DNA of 64,000 nucleotides from Scatomorpha sp964367935 (GTDB taxonomy: Bacteria > Bacillota > Clostridia > Oscillospirales > Oscillospiraceae). Location of the stretch: assembly GCA_964367935.1 (NCBI GenBank), contig CAYIYZ010000001.1:1-64000 (forward strand). The letters run 5' to 3'. The position numbers and the translations under genes are program-made. Below, piece after piece: positions 51,283 through 60,471 of this stretch; positions within the stretch are counted from its first letter, which is position 1, and the number at the start of each line of letters is the position of its first letter. The notes beneath the pieces were generated by a model. It did no database searches and was not told where the DNA came from. It saw nothing but the letters and a program-made list of their open reading frames with translations.

Positions 51283-52821
51283 TCATGCGTTAATTACACT
51301 CTCCGCACACTTAAGTCCATCAACCGCCGCACTCATTATGCCGCCGGCATAGCCCGCACCCTCACCGCAAGGGATAAGACCCACGAAGGCACTGCGTCTA
51401 TGCTCGTCACGCTCTATACGAACAGGAGAGGATGACCTCGTTTCGGGCGCCGTAAGCACCGCCGTAGGGGTATCAAAGCCCTTTAACTTCCTACCCAATA
51501 ACGGCAAGGCTTCTGCCATACTGTCCGTCACCGTCTGTGGCAGTACCGCTCTTATATCGCCCCAAAGCACTTCGGGTCTGTAGCTTGGCTTCACTCGACC
51601 TGCCACTTTACTCCCCACGCCTTTTAAAAAGTCGCCCACTGTCTGACAAGGTGCATGGTAATTGCCACCTCCGTACTCAAACGCCTTGCGCTCTATATCC
51701 CTCTGCCAGTACATGCCGCCCAAAGCGCCCTCGTAAGGAAAATCCTCGGGCGCTACGCCCACAAGTAAAGCACTGTTTGCGTTCACGCCCGACCTCGCAT
51801 TCTCACTCATGCCGTTTGTAAGCACTCCGCCATGCTCGCTCGAAGAAGCTATGACCTCGCCACCCGGACACATGCAAAAGGTATACACGCTGCGTCCGTT
51901 CGGCAAATGCACGGACAGAGCATAGTCTGCCGTCGGCAGTTCATTTCGCTCCGCCCCATACTGCGCTTTATCTATATCTGTCTGCAAATGCTCTATCCTC
52001 GCACCTAAGGAAAACGGCTTCGCGCGCAATGGCACGCCACAACGCTCCAACATTTCATACGTATCCCTCGCACTATGACCCGTTGCCAAAACCAAAGTGT
52101 CACAGTCCATGCGCTCTATCACGCCTCCCGAACTGTACTCTATGCCCTTTATCTCCATACCCTCGTGCAAAATGTCTGTGAGTTTAGTAAAGTAGCGCAC
52201 CTCACCGCCCAAGCGCTCTATTTCCTCATGTATACTCTGCACTATGCCGCACAGCAGATCCGTACCCACATGCGGTTTCGCATCATACATTATATTCTCG
52301 GGCGCTCCGTTTTCCACTAAAGTTCTGAGCACGAAACCTATGCGCTTATCTTTTATACCAGAATTTAACTTGCCGTCTGAAAATGTGCCTGCTCCGCCTG
52401 CGCCGAACTGCACATTGCTCTCCGTATCCAAAACGCCCTCACTGCGAAAACGCTCTACCGCCCTCTTTCTGCTTTCCGTGTCACCGCCACGCTCTATGAC
52501 CAAGGGGCGCAGCCCGGCACGAGCTAAAGCCAATGCGCAAAACATCCCGCCCGGCCCAAAGCCCACCACCACGGGGCGTAAGGCTCTCGGCGCAGCTTTT
52601 TCTATCTCATAGCTTTCCTCTAAGGTATCCTCGCCTTTTAGCGTCACTCCTAAACTGTATAGCCAATGTATATTATTCTTCCGCCTTGCGTCCAAGGACT
52701 TTTTCCTTATCCTCATGCTCTGTACATCGCTCTCGGGTACACCTAACTTAGCACAGGCCTTTTTTAAAAGCTGTGCCTCGTCCTCATGTCTCTGTAAAAT
52801 TATTCCGCTGACTAAGGGCAT
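51283..52821 (-). CDS. FAD-dependent oxidoreductase (COG2509-type)
   Basis: About 512 residues from the ATG at 52821, with GGGAGG 8 nt upstream (an in-frame ATG at 52863 is possible). The dinucleotide-binding motif VVVGFGPGGMFCALALARAG at about 84-103 is preceded by an N-terminal domain with basic residues (about 1-80). GGAGTFSDGKLNSGI and CPGGEVIASSSEHG blocks identify the uncharacterised FAD-dependent dehydrogenase family seen widely in Clostridia. It overlaps the next flavoprotein gene by 10 bp. The reaction is unknown. Confidence 0.88.
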   Translation of the reverse strand: MPLVSGIILQRHEDEAQLLKKACAKLGVPESDVQSMRIRKKSLDARRKNNIHWLYSLGVTLKGEDTLEESYEIEKAAPRALRPVVVGFGPGGMFCALALARAGLRPLVIERGGDTESRKRAVERFRSEGVLDTESNVQFGAGGAGTFSDGKLNSGIKDKRIGFVLRTLVENGAPENIMYDAKPHVGTDLLCGIVQSIHEEIERLGGEVRYFTKLTDILHEGMEIKGIEYSSGGVIERMDCDTLVLATGHSARDTYEMLERCGVPLRAKPFSLGARIEHLQTDIDKAQYGAERNELPTADYALSVHLPNGRSVYTFCMCPGGEVIASSSEHGGVLTNGMSENARSGVNANSALLVGVAPEDFPYEGALGGMYWQRDIERKAFEYGGGNYHAPCQTVGDFLKGVGSKVAGRVKPSYRPEVLWGDIRAVLPQTVTDSMAEALPLLGRKLKGFDTPTAVLTAPETRSSSPVRIERDEHRRSAFVGLIPCGEGAGYAGGIMSAAVDGLKCAESVINA

Positions 52822-54020
52822 GTACCCATCCTCCCTGCTATATATCCACTCGACCATGCCCATTGCAGATTATATCCACCGCAATCGCCGTCTATGTCAA
52901 GTACCTCGCCACAAGCATACAGTCCCTTGCAAAGTTTGCTCTCCAAACTCTCTGCATGAAACTCAGAGCAAGGCACTCCGCCTGCCGTCACCTGCGCATG
53001 TGTAAAGCCCTCCGTGCCGCTTAATTCCAGACAAAAATTCTTCGCCGCACGAGAAAGTGCCTTAAGTTCCTTATCGCTCAAAGAGCCAACTGTGCGTTCA
53101 CCCGATATGTCCGCATACTTTACGAGCATACGTCCCAAACGGTTTTGCACCGTTCCCGTGAACACGTCCGCAAGCTTTACGTCGGGAAAAAGCCCTCTGC
53201 GTTGCTCTAAGAGCCCGAGTACCTCTGCAAAACTGTGCTCACGCAAAAAGTCAAGCTCAACCACAACTCCGTCACCGCAAAAAGACGCCACCCTTGATAC
53301 ATCGAAAGCCGCCGGTCCCGACACGCCACGTTCGGTGAATAGCACCTCGCCCTCACTCTCACACAAGATGCGCTCAGCTGTTTTCAGTCTCACTGTCGCA
53401 TCGGCCTTTACGCCCTTTAGTGCACGTGGATAGCGAGCGTCCGTCAAAAGTTGTACTAGCGAGGGGCGCAGTTTAGTACTGCTGTGACCCATGGATTTAA
53501 GTAGCTTATAACCATCACCAACGCCGCCTAACTTCTCGCCTGCCGCACCACCTGTAGCCACTATCACCGCATCAGCCTTATACACAGCCTCGTCAGTTTT
53601 AAGTTCAAAAATCTCGCCCGACTTCTTCATCGTCCTCACGGGCGAGGCGCTTATCAAATTCACACCCCAAACTTCAAGCGCAAAACGTAAAACGTCCGTT
53701 ACGGAGTTTGCCGAATTCGATAAAGGGTACACTCTACCGTCAGACTCTGTTACAGTCAAGAGCCCCAAACTGTGAAAAAACTCCAAGGTCATATCCACAT
53801 TATAGCGCTCCAATATACCCGACGCAAACGCTCTATCGCCGTGGTAATGCTCCGCCGTGGCATATATGTTCGTTAAATTGCAACGACCGTTACCCGTCGC
53901 CGAGAGTTTTCGGCCCACTCTCTCCTGACGCTCGAACAAAAGTACATTCTTCCCGTCACTCGCCGCCGTGAGCGCCGCCATCATACCCGACGCTCCGCCG
54001 CCTATCACCGCTACCGTCAT
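52812..54020 (-). CDS. HI0933/BaiN-type flavoprotein (NAD(P)/FAD-dependent)
   Basis: 402 residues. N-terminal FAD site VAVIGGGASGMMAAL (3-17), then RVGRKLSATGNGRCNLTN (about 35-52) and C-terminal AGGVPCSEFH and EVLDIDGDCGGYNLQWAWSSG, the full HI0933-family pattern. One family member, BaiN of Clostridium scindens, reduces bile-acid intermediates. The family is nearly universal in Firmicutes, so a bile role is not implied here. It is coupled with the downstream flavoprotein gene and starts 5 bp after the B3/B4 gene. Confidence 0.92.
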   Translation of the reverse strand: MTVAVIGGGASGMMAALTAASDGKNVLLFERQERVGRKLSATGNGRCNLTNIYATAEHYHGDRAFASGILERYNVDMTLEFFHSLGLLTVTESDGRVYPLSNSANSVTDVLRFALEVWGVNLISASPVRTMKKSGEIFELKTDEAVYKADAVIVATGGAAGEKLGGVGDGYKLLKSMGHSSTKLRPSLVQLLTDARYPRALKGVKADATVRLKTAERILCESEGEVLFTERGVSGPAAFDVSRVASFCGDGVVVELDFLREHSFAEVLGLLEQRRGLFPDVKLADVFTGTVQNRLGRMLVKYADISGERTVGSLSDKELKALSRAAKNFCLELSGTEGFTHAQVTAGGVPCSEFHAESLESKLCKGLYACGEVLDIDGDCGGYNLQWAWSSGYIAGRMGTCP

Positions 54021-54025
54021 ACGTC

Positions 54026-54733
54026 CTACAACCTCGACTCAAACACAGGATTTTCCCTATCTATAAAGCCTATCTCCACCTCTGCGGAAAACACGGTGCG
54101 CAAGAGCTCCGCCAGCTCATCTCTCGCAGCTAAAACCGCCGCCTTATTTATATCGGAAAACCCATCTATGGGGTAGAGTAGCCTATTCGTGCCGCCGTGT
54201 ATCTTGCCGATATCGCTCTGTCGCCACGTCCAGCGCCTCGTGCGTATCTCTCCGCCCGACACATACACGATTTCACCAGTGTCAGCTTCTTCCGCCTCAC
54301 CGCCACCGAAGGGTATGAAACTGTCGCCCTCACGTGCCGCACGCACTTCCAAAACCTCAGTGAACGTGTCCGCATCATGCGCACCTATAGGCAAGGAGTA
54401 CTTCAAAGACACCGCATTGCCCAAATCTACCACAGGGCTTATCTTAGGCATACCCTTGCCCTTACTTATACGTGTCAGTAAAGCCTCTATAGAACACATG
54501 AATTTATTCGGATTTATATCAAGCGCTCGAAACGCCTCCCTATAAGGCGCTATAGCCTCGGACTCCTTGATCTTCACGTCCTTATATAAATTCTCACTGT
54601 TTGCTATCGCCGCATTTAGCAGTTCTTCTATCTTCACATACTCAGCCGCATTATTCACGCCGCTGACCGCCACGACTCCAAAACACGCCGTGGGTAATTT
54701 CTCAAACACTTCACTTGCAATTTCAAACCTCAT
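54026..54733 (-). CDS. B3/B4 domain protein (PheT editing-domain-like)
   Basis: 235 residues from the ATG at 54733, with AGGAG upstream. An open frame extends to 54988, but it translates the CapA repeat tail out of frame and is rejected. The protein resembles the B3/B4 domain of PheRS beta (IKESEAIAPYREAFRALDIN; LGNAVSLKYSLPIGAHDAD). Stand-alone B3/B4 proteins are thought to act on aminoacyl-tRNA or amino acids, but the function is unproven. It is 17 bp after the CapA-like gene and 5 bp before the flavoprotein gene. Confidence 0.88.
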   Translation of the reverse strand: MRFEIASEVFEKLPTACFGVVAVSGVNNAAEYVKIEELLNAAIANSENLYKDVKIKESEAIAPYREAFRALDINPNKFMCSIEALLTRISKGKGMPKISPVVDLGNAVSLKYSLPIGAHDADTFTEVLEVRAAREGDSFIPFGGGEAEEADTGEIVYVSGGEIRTRRWTWRQSDIGKIHGGTNRLLYPIDGFSDINKAAVLAARDELAELLRTVFSAEVEIGFIDRENPVFESRL

Positions 54734-54750
54734 TATCATTCTCCTCTGAT

Positions 54751-56070
54751 TTATTCTTGCACCGCCGCCGTCGCCTCGGGTGCTGTTGTTATTTCGGGTG
54801 CTGTTGTCGCCTCGGGTGCTGTTGTCGCCTCGGGCGCCGTTGTCGCCTCGGGCGCTGTTGTCGCCTCGGGCGCTGTTGTCGCCTCGGGCGCTGTTGTCGC
54901 CTCGGGCGCCGTTGTCGCCTCGGGCGCTGTTGTCGCCTCGGGCTCCTCGTAGCTCGAATAGTCCACCGTCAGATCCGCACCCTGCCATGTGCCGGTCAGC
55001 TTTTCCATCACTCGTGCATAACCCTCACTACCCTGTTCATAGGGCACAGGCCTATAGTCGTTCACATGAAGCTCACCCGAAATACTGCAGGGTATAGCCT
55101 CCCATGTATCCACACTCACACTGCCGTCAGGCTCTCTCGTAACCGTAAACTGCACTATGGCGCTGTCCTTATCTCTCGGGTTCGTATTGCCGCCGAAACT
55201 GTAGTTGCCCAAGCTATACACTATATAGCCATCGCCGTACTGCTCTATCTCTTGCAGAACATGCGGATGACTGCCGTACACTATATCCGCTCCGGCATCT
55301 ATCATCTGCCTTCCCAAGTCCCGCTGTCCCTGCGTTGGCCTATACGTGCCTTCCAAACCCCAGTGCATAAGCGGTATGACTATATCCACGTCCTCACGTG
55401 CCTCCAAAGCGCTTATTCCGCTTATTATTTCCTCTGAGCTCGCCACCCAACGTGCCGCATACAGGCCTATACGTATACCGCCCTCGCTCTCGTACACATA
55501 GCTCTCATCAGGGCCGGCCCACGCTATATCGTACTCGTCCAAGGCATTTTTCGTGTGTTCCAAGCCTGTAGCGCCGAAATCATTCGTATGATTGTTTGCC
55601 AGGCTGACAAATTCTATGCCGCCCTCTTGCAATATCTCCGCATGTTCCGTGTCGCCTAAAAAATAGAAGGTGGTACTACCCACCAAAGTATCATCCGAAA
55701 ACGAACATTCGAGATTCGCTATGCTGAGATAATCGCCCTCGAAATACTCCAAAGTACCCGAAAACGGCCAGGACATATCGCCTGCAAGCGTCGTCTCGAA
55801 ATGTGAGGTGTGCTGCACGGACGCCAAAGTCGTATCACCTACCATGGAGATAACAAAACTCTCCGCCGTCGGCACGGGTGTGGGTGTCGGGCTCGGCGTT
55901 GGTGTCGGAGTGGGTGATGCTGTTGCAGTCGGTGTCGGTGTAGGCGTCGTCACTGCAAGAGCCGGTTCTAAGTCTTGCTCTTCCTCCGCACTAAAAAGCA
56001 GCATGGACGACAGCAGTAACACCGTCATAGCCGCCACCGCCGCTATTATATATCTCAGTTTCACGAGCAT
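54751..56070 (-). CDS. CapA-family protein with C-terminal EATTAP repeats
   Basis: About 439 residues. An N-terminal TM anchor or signal (about 5-28) and a Thr/Pro microsatellite linker (about 40-65) precede a metallophosphatase-like CapA domain (about 73-365). Motifs: VGDTTLAS, NNHTNDFG, MHWGLEGTYRPTQGQ and GSHPHVLQ. The tail is about ten 6-residue repeats (mostly EATTAP). CapA/PgsA proteins take part in poly-gamma-glutamate or other capsule export; no capB/capC genes are near, so the role is open. The start is uncertain: GTG 56085, ATG 56070 (RBS too close) or GTG 56064 (GGAG at 8 nt). Confidence 0.88.
   Translation of the reverse strand: MLVKLRYIIAAVAAMTVLLLSSMLLFSAEEEQDLEPALAVTTPTPTPTATASPTPTPTPSPTPTPVPTAESFVISMVGDTTLASVQHTSHFETTLAGDMSWPFSGTLEYFEGDYLSIANLECSFSDDTLVGSTTFYFLGDTEHAEILQEGGIEFVSLANNHTNDFGATGLEHTKNALDEYDIAWAGPDESYVYESEGGIRIGLYAARWVASSEEIISGISALEAREDVDIVIPLMHWGLEGTYRPTQGQRDLGRQMIDAGADIVYGSHPHVLQEIEQYGDGYIVYSLGNYSFGGNTNPRDKDSAIVQFTVTREPDGSVSVDTWEAIPCSISGELHVNDYRPVPYEQGSEGYARVMEKLTGTWQGADLTVDYSSYEEPEATTAPEATTAPEATTAPEATTAPEATTAPEATTAPEATTAPEATTAPEITTAPEATAAVQE
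54760..54939 (-). repeat. 18-bp tandem repeat, ten units, in the capA-like gene
   Basis: Each unit encodes E-A-T-T-A-P. Eight units are perfect at protein level, followed by EITTAP and EATAAV. Only silent C/T changes separate most units, which points to recent expansion. The unit number is likely to vary between strains. Confidence 0.95.
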
Positions 56071-56119
56071 AACTCCTTTATTCACTATTCTCTCTTTCGA
56101 AGCATTGCTCCGAAATCCG

Positions 56120-57040
56120 TTAGCCTAACAAATGCCAGATGACCACAGGCATAGTCACCGCCGAAAGTACCGTGCTCACAAATATCGTCTGCGAGGTGAA
56201 ATGCTCATCCTTGCCATACTCTATAGCCACAACCGTGACCACTATACCGACAGGTGTAGCCGCTATTATCATGAGCACACCGGCTATCATGCCGTCTCCC
56301 AATATAAGTAAAAGTATATACCACACTACATAAGGACATAAAATCAGACGCACAAAGGAGATTACATATATCCTCCAGTTCTTAAGCGCCTCCAACACCT
56401 TGACCTCGCCCAAGGAGGTGCCCACCACCAACATGGAAAGAAACACAGTCGCAGAGCCGAGATACTCCGTTATATTAACAACGACCTTCGGCGCATTGAT
56501 ATCGAACAACATGATTAGAGCTCCGGCCAAAGACGCCACCAAAGGCGCTTTTATTACATTTTTTAAACTAAGCTTCTGCCTATCGCCCCTATTTACAGAC
56601 AGTACGCCCAAGGTATAGAGTGCAAAGTTAAACGCTACACTCGTCATCGAAGCATAAAAAAGGCCTTCCGCTCCGTACAACAGATCTATTATAGGGTAAC
56701 CAACAAATGTCACGTTCATTATCATTACCATAACGGAAGTCAGTCCCGCATACTGTCCTTTAAGCCCTATAAGCCGTGCTGCAATCTCGCCCAGCACAAA
56801 GCAAATGATGAGTACGAGAAAGGGGATTACAAGCAGCACCCCAAGCTCTGCAGCAGTAAGCTTCGTCTCCATCTCAAACGCCGAATGTAATATGACGGCA
56901 GGTAAAAGGATATTCATCAGCACCTTACTGCAGGCCTTATTCGACTCAGCAGTCGTGACATTCAACCTGCGACATGCAAAGCCTATCAACAGCAGTGCTA
57001 CCAAGGCTATCATGGATTCAAATATTAACATAAACTGCAT
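56120..57040 (-). CDS. AEC-family transporter (auxin efflux carrier type)
   Basis: 306 residues with about ten TM helices in two halves. The mid-protein motif MIIAATPVGIVVTVVAIEYG (about 256-275) and NILLPAVILHSAF are typical of AEC permeases. Bacterial members export or import malate or other organic acids; the substrate is not readable here. It is 12 bp downstream of mgtE and probably co-transcribed. Confidence 0.92.
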   Translation of the reverse strand: MQFMLIFESMIALVALLLIGFACRRLNVTTAESNKACSKVLMNILLPAVILHSAFEMETKLTAAELGVLLVIPFLVLIICFVLGEIAARLIGLKGQYAGLTSVMVMIMNVTFVGYPIIDLLYGAEGLFYASMTSVAFNFALYTLGVLSVNRGDRQKLSLKNVIKAPLVASLAGALIMLFDINAPKVVVNITEYLGSATVFLSMLVVGTSLGEVKVLEALKNWRIYVISFVRLILCPYVVWYILLLILGDGMIAGVLMIIAATPVGIVVTVVAIEYGKDEHFTSQTIFVSTVLSAVTMPVVIWHLLG

Positions 57041-57052
57041 TGTATTTCTCCC

Positions 57053-58441
57053 CTATATATCTAAGAGTAGCATGGCAAAAGCAAAGTATACGCTCAAAGA
57101 CAGTGCATCTACTATGGTCGTTATAAACGGACTCGCCATTACCGCCGGGTCAAGGCCCACTCGCTCTGCTAGCAGGGGTAGAGTACAACCTATGAGCTTA
57201 GCGCACACTATAGTCAAAAGTAATGTCAGACTTATTACCGCCACCACCGCTATTGTCAGCTCCGCATTTCCCATTAATAGCCTATCCACTAACAGAATCT
57301 TGACAAAACTCAAAAAGCTGAGCGATAAGCCACAGAGTAAAGAAACACGTATTTCCTTCCACCACACCTTCGGCAGATCTGAAAACTCAATCTCACCCAA
57401 GGACAAACCTCGAATCACCGTAACGGACGCCTGACTGCCCGAGTTTCCGCCCGTGCCCATAAGCATGGGTATAAATCCCACCAAGGCCACCTGCGCCGCC
57501 AAAGCACTCTCAAACGAATTTATTATCATAGTCGTAAACGTCGCAGATAACATCAAAAGGATAAGCCAAGGTATGCGGTTACGCCATATCTCAACTACAC
57601 TCTGCTTTAAATACGGCCTGTCCGAGGGGACTATAGCAGCTATTTTCTCCATATCCTCAGTGGCTTCCTCATGCAAGACGTCTATGACGTCGTCAACCGT
57701 GACTATGCCCACAAGCATACCCTCAGTATCCACGACCGGCACCGCCAAAAGGTCATAGTCCGATATGCACGCTGACACATCTTCCCTATCCTCACTCGTG
57801 CTCACGTACACGACATTTCTGTCCATTATGTCCTCTATGACATCCTCGTCGTCCGCTAACAGCAACTGCTTGACCGTGACCACGCCCTCGAGCTTTCTGC
57901 TCGCCGAGGTCACATAGCACACATAGATGGTCTCCTTGTCGTCACCTATGCGCCTTATCCTCGCTATGGACTCCCTGACGTTCATATATTTCTTTAAATC
58001 CACGTACTCCGAGGTCATTATACTGCCTGCCGAGTCCTCCGGGTACTTTAAGTACTGATTTATAAGTGAGCGTGTGTTCTCCGTCGCACTCTTCATGACA
58101 CGCTTTACGACATTTGCAGGCAATTCCTCCATCATGTCCACGGCATCGTCCACGTACATGTCTTCAATGATACCCGTCAATTCAGCGTCACTTATCGCAT
58201 TTATGATAGCCTCCTGATGCTCGGGGTCAAGCTCTGCAAAAACCTCCGCACCTCGCTCCTTCGACAGCAGACGGAACATGGCAGTCACGCCCTTAGAGCC
58301 GAATTCTTCCATATCGGTTAAAAACTGCGCTATATCAAAGGCGTTCATTGTATCCAAGATGTCCTGCAAGCTCTTTATCTTACGCTCATATAGCAAGGAA
58401 AACAGCTCAGTCCGAACACTTTCATAGTCTCTGCTCTCCAT
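57053..58441 (-). CDS. mgtE: Magnesium transporter MgtE
   Basis: 462 residues. The MgtE N domain (about 20-130) is a run of helical repeats. A CBS pair (about 135-260) follows, then a five-helix membrane domain (about 285-460) with the pore-lining GFIPMLMGTGGNSGSQ motif. Mg2+ binds between the N and CBS domains and closes the channel. A perfect GAGGGGGTGAGG site precedes the ATG. No M-box leader is seen in the 105 bp upstream, so regulation is probably post-translational. Confidence 0.96.
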   Translation of the reverse strand: MESRDYESVRTELFSLLYERKIKSLQDILDTMNAFDIAQFLTDMEEFGSKGVTAMFRLLSKERGAEVFAELDPEHQEAIINAISDAELTGIIEDMYVDDAVDMMEELPANVVKRVMKSATENTRSLINQYLKYPEDSAGSIMTSEYVDLKKYMNVRESIARIRRIGDDKETIYVCYVTSASRKLEGVVTVKQLLLADDEDVIEDIMDRNVVYVSTSEDREDVSACISDYDLLAVPVVDTEGMLVGIVTVDDVIDVLHEEATEDMEKIAAIVPSDRPYLKQSVVEIWRNRIPWLILLMLSATFTTMIINSFESALAAQVALVGFIPMLMGTGGNSGSQASVTVIRGLSLGEIEFSDLPKVWWKEIRVSLLCGLSLSFLSFVKILLVDRLLMGNAELTIAVVAVISLTLLLTIVCAKLIGCTLPLLAERVGLDPAVMASPFITTIVDALSLSVYFAFAMLLLDI

Positions 58442-58471
58442 GTCCTCACCCCCTCACAGTCACGTCCTTTC

Positions 58472-58500
58472 ATTTTACCACTATTTATACCATAGTACAA
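58472..58500 (-). promoter_or_regulatory. Promoter of the mgtE-AEC unit
   Basis: On the minus strand, TTGTAC (58500-58495), a 17-bp spacer and TAAAAT (58477-58472), about 30 bp before mgtE. Confidence 0.55.
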
Positions 58501-58520
58501 CAAAAACAAATACAAAAGGT

Positions 58521-58820
58521 CTTGCGGAATGTGAAATATATAGACGTAGGGGCGGATACCCACATCCGCCCGTGTCACAGGCTTGCGATATGTATAATAT
58601 ATGGGTGTAGGGGCGGGGCTCTGCTCCGCCCATGTCATGGTTTGCATGATTGTACAACGGGAGGAGCAGAGCCCCTCCCCTACGCCTATATTTTTCACCT
58701 TTTGCGTGGACGTACAGGCGGACATGGCAAGCCATGTCCCTACAATTACATTCCGCAAACCGTGACACGTGCGGTGGATATACCCCCCATTGTAGGGTCA
58801 CGGCTTGCCGTGACCGCCTG
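58521..58820. repeat. Cluster of five GTAGGG-hairpin modules (family 3)
   Basis: Fills most of the 505-bp gap between mgtE and the CoA transferase gene. Modules: 58546-58572 (GGGCGGAT hairpin), 58607-58631 (GGGCGG hairpin), 58658-58684 and 58716-58747 (both inverted), and 58789-58820. Units 1-3 share a longer flank of the type CTTGCGGAATGTGAAATATA, giving about 60-bp units. The 11-bp inverted pair TTGCGGAATGT (58523-58533) and ACATTCCGCAA (58748-58758) bounds four of them. No gene is visible. The remainder holds the mgtE promoter and a terminator. Confidence 0.85.
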
Positions 58821-58843
58821 TATGTTTACGAATAACGAACACC

Positions 58844-58877
58844 AAAAAGCTCACAGACCGCAGTCTGTGAGCTTTTT
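58844..58877 (-). terminator. Terminator of the CoA transferase gene
   Basis: Perfect 15-bp stem (AAAAAGCTCACAGAC/GTCTGTGAGCTTTTT) with a 4-nt loop, about 70 bp after the stop codon on the minus strand. Confidence 0.88.
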
Positions 58878-58946
58878 ATCGGCAAAATTCCTTAGCCTAC
58901 ATCATAACCGAAGCTTTCATAGTCGTTTTCCATTACCGTATTCTAA

Positions 58947-60272
58947 TTACAGGCCCACACGTTTCGCCTGCTCCTCGCTCCAGAAGTAGCCCCAGTCCTT
59001 TAAGCGCCAACGCTCCGCCGTTGCCTTTGCGTCCATGTCCGCCATCTCACCCGCACTGTACATCTCGTCTATAAACTCAGATGTGAAGCCCAAGCTCTCC
59101 ATTATATCCCTATTGTGCTCGCCGTACATAGGCGCACTCGCCACAAACTCGCTCTTATTGCGCTTGAACTTATTTATCACGCCTATGCTCGTCATCTCAC
59201 CGTACACGCTGTCCTCCCAGCTTATGATGTTCTCACGTGCCTTATAATGCGGATCGTTAAAAATGTCCTCGGGTGTGTACGCCTTCTGGTTTGGCACACC
59301 TGCCTCCGTCATCGCCGCCTCAACTTCCGCCACCGTACGTGCCGCGCAGAAATCCGTTATCGCCTTCTCTATCCTCTGCCCTGCCGGCAGATCCTTTAGC
59401 ATGCCCGTCATGCCCTCATATAGCTCGGGATCCGTCGTACCGGGCAAAGGCAGTCCCACGACGGGAAAGCCCCTCAAAACAGGACCCATACCCACCATGC
59501 CTATGAAGATAGTGCCGTCCTTGCAGTTATAAAACGAAAAGCCTGCCGCCATGTCATTCACATTGCCCGTACGCCACCTGACCGGTTCACCCTTTTTGGG
59601 GTAACCCCTGTGCGCCCACTCGGGTATATAGCCGCCCAGCATCTTGAACATATGCTCGTACTGCGCAAGATCCGCACTGTCGCCCTTGCCCGTCTCACGT
59701 GCGTGCGTCATTATCGAAAGCGCACAAATACAGGCGTGAAACGCCGTCACGTAGTCGGACAAATAGGGGTTGACCTTCAAAGGAGGAGAGTTCGGCTGTT
59801 CACCGTTTAGGTACATGTAACCGCCCATAGCCTGTCCCGACACGTCATAGGACGCCTTGTCCTTATAGGGTCCTTCCTGTCCGTAGCCCGACACATGCAC
59901 TATGGCAAGTTTCGGATTTACCGTCCACAAATATTCGTCCGAAAGACCACGACGCTCATATGCACCCGGCCTGCCCGACTCTATCCAAATATCCGCCCAC
60001 TCTATGAGCTTTAAAAATGCCTGCTTGCCCTTCTCGCTCGCCGTATTCATCGCCATGGAGTACACATTCCTGTGTTCCTGAGCGGCGGCATAGTTCGCCC
60101 TCGATGAACAAGGCATATTGGGCGGCTCTACTTGCACCACCTTAGCACCCATCTCCGCCATCAAACAAGCCGCATGCGGCCCTGCTATATTCGTACCGCA
60201 AACCAAGACCTTAACACTCGATAGTACACCAAACTGCGGATATTCACCGAATTTTATCGTTTTCGCTGCCAT
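58947..60272 (-). CDS. Family III CoA transferase, BaiF/CaiB-like
   Basis: 441 residues. Family III CoA transferases move CoA between carboxylic acids through an aspartyl-CoA intermediate. The likely catalytic Asp is D173 in NPYLSDYVTAFH. The conserved IAGPHAACLMAEMGAKVVQVE-like start region and NPKLAIVHVSGYGQEGPY (119-136) support the family. The segments GFPVVGLPLPGTTDPELYEG (about 280-300) and INKFKRNKSE recall BaiF/BaiK bile-acid CoA transferases more than typical CaiB, judged from memory and not by alignment. It is divergent from an SDR gene. The acid substrate (bile acid, carnitine-like, other) is unknown. Confidence 0.9.
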   Translation of the reverse strand: MAAKTIKFGEYPQFGVLSSVKVLVCGTNIAGPHAACLMAEMGAKVVQVEPPNMPCSSRANYAAAQEHRNVYSMAMNTASEKGKQAFLKLIEWADIWIESGRPGAYERRGLSDEYLWTVNPKLAIVHVSGYGQEGPYKDKASYDVSGQAMGGYMYLNGEQPNSPPLKVNPYLSDYVTAFHACICALSIMTHARETGKGDSADLAQYEHMFKMLGGYIPEWAHRGYPKKGEPVRWRTGNVNDMAAGFSFYNCKDGTIFIGMVGMGPVLRGFPVVGLPLPGTTDPELYEGMTGMLKDLPAGQRIEKAITDFCAARTVAEVEAAMTEAGVPNQKAYTPEDIFNDPHYKARENIISWEDSVYGEMTSIGVINKFKRNKSEFVASAPMYGEHNRDIMESLGFTSEFIDEMYSAGEMADMDAKATAERWRLKDWGYFWSEEQAKRVGL

Positions 60273-60390
60273 ATGTATATACCCAACCTTTCTCGATTTC
60301 TCACATTATACTCCACGAACCACCCGCACCCACGACATTTTCCGCTTTATTTATCACCCTTGCATGATATTGTTAATTAAAAAACGTATT

Positions 60391-60439
60391 TTGTCTGCTC
60401 GCCGTAGAGCAATTATGCTACCATTAATCGTGAGATTAA
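60391..60439 (+). promoter_or_regulatory. Possible promoter and operator of the SDR gene
   Basis: TTGTCT (60391-60396), a 17-bp spacer and TATGCT (60414-60419) give a moderate promoter. Directly after it lies the palindrome TTAATC-GTGA-GATTAA (60424-60439), at the expected start of transcription, a plausible repressor site. A GGAGGAATTAAT ribosome site follows. Confidence 0.35.
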
Positions 60440-60471
60440 ACAAACGTTAATTATAAAATGGAGGAATTAAT

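Noticed and set aside
54760..54939. Regular repeats as a CRISPR array
   Set aside because: The 18-bp units are directly adjacent, have no spacers and lie in frame inside a gene.
54734..54988. RGDN-repeat N-terminus on the B3/B4 protein
   Set aside because: It is the EATTAP-coding repeat of the CapA gene read in another frame. The ATG at 54733 with AGGAG fits the family start.
58442..58545. M-box magnesium riboswitch before mgtE
   Set aside because: The region is short and holds only a promoter and an RBS; no M-box-like conserved blocks were found.
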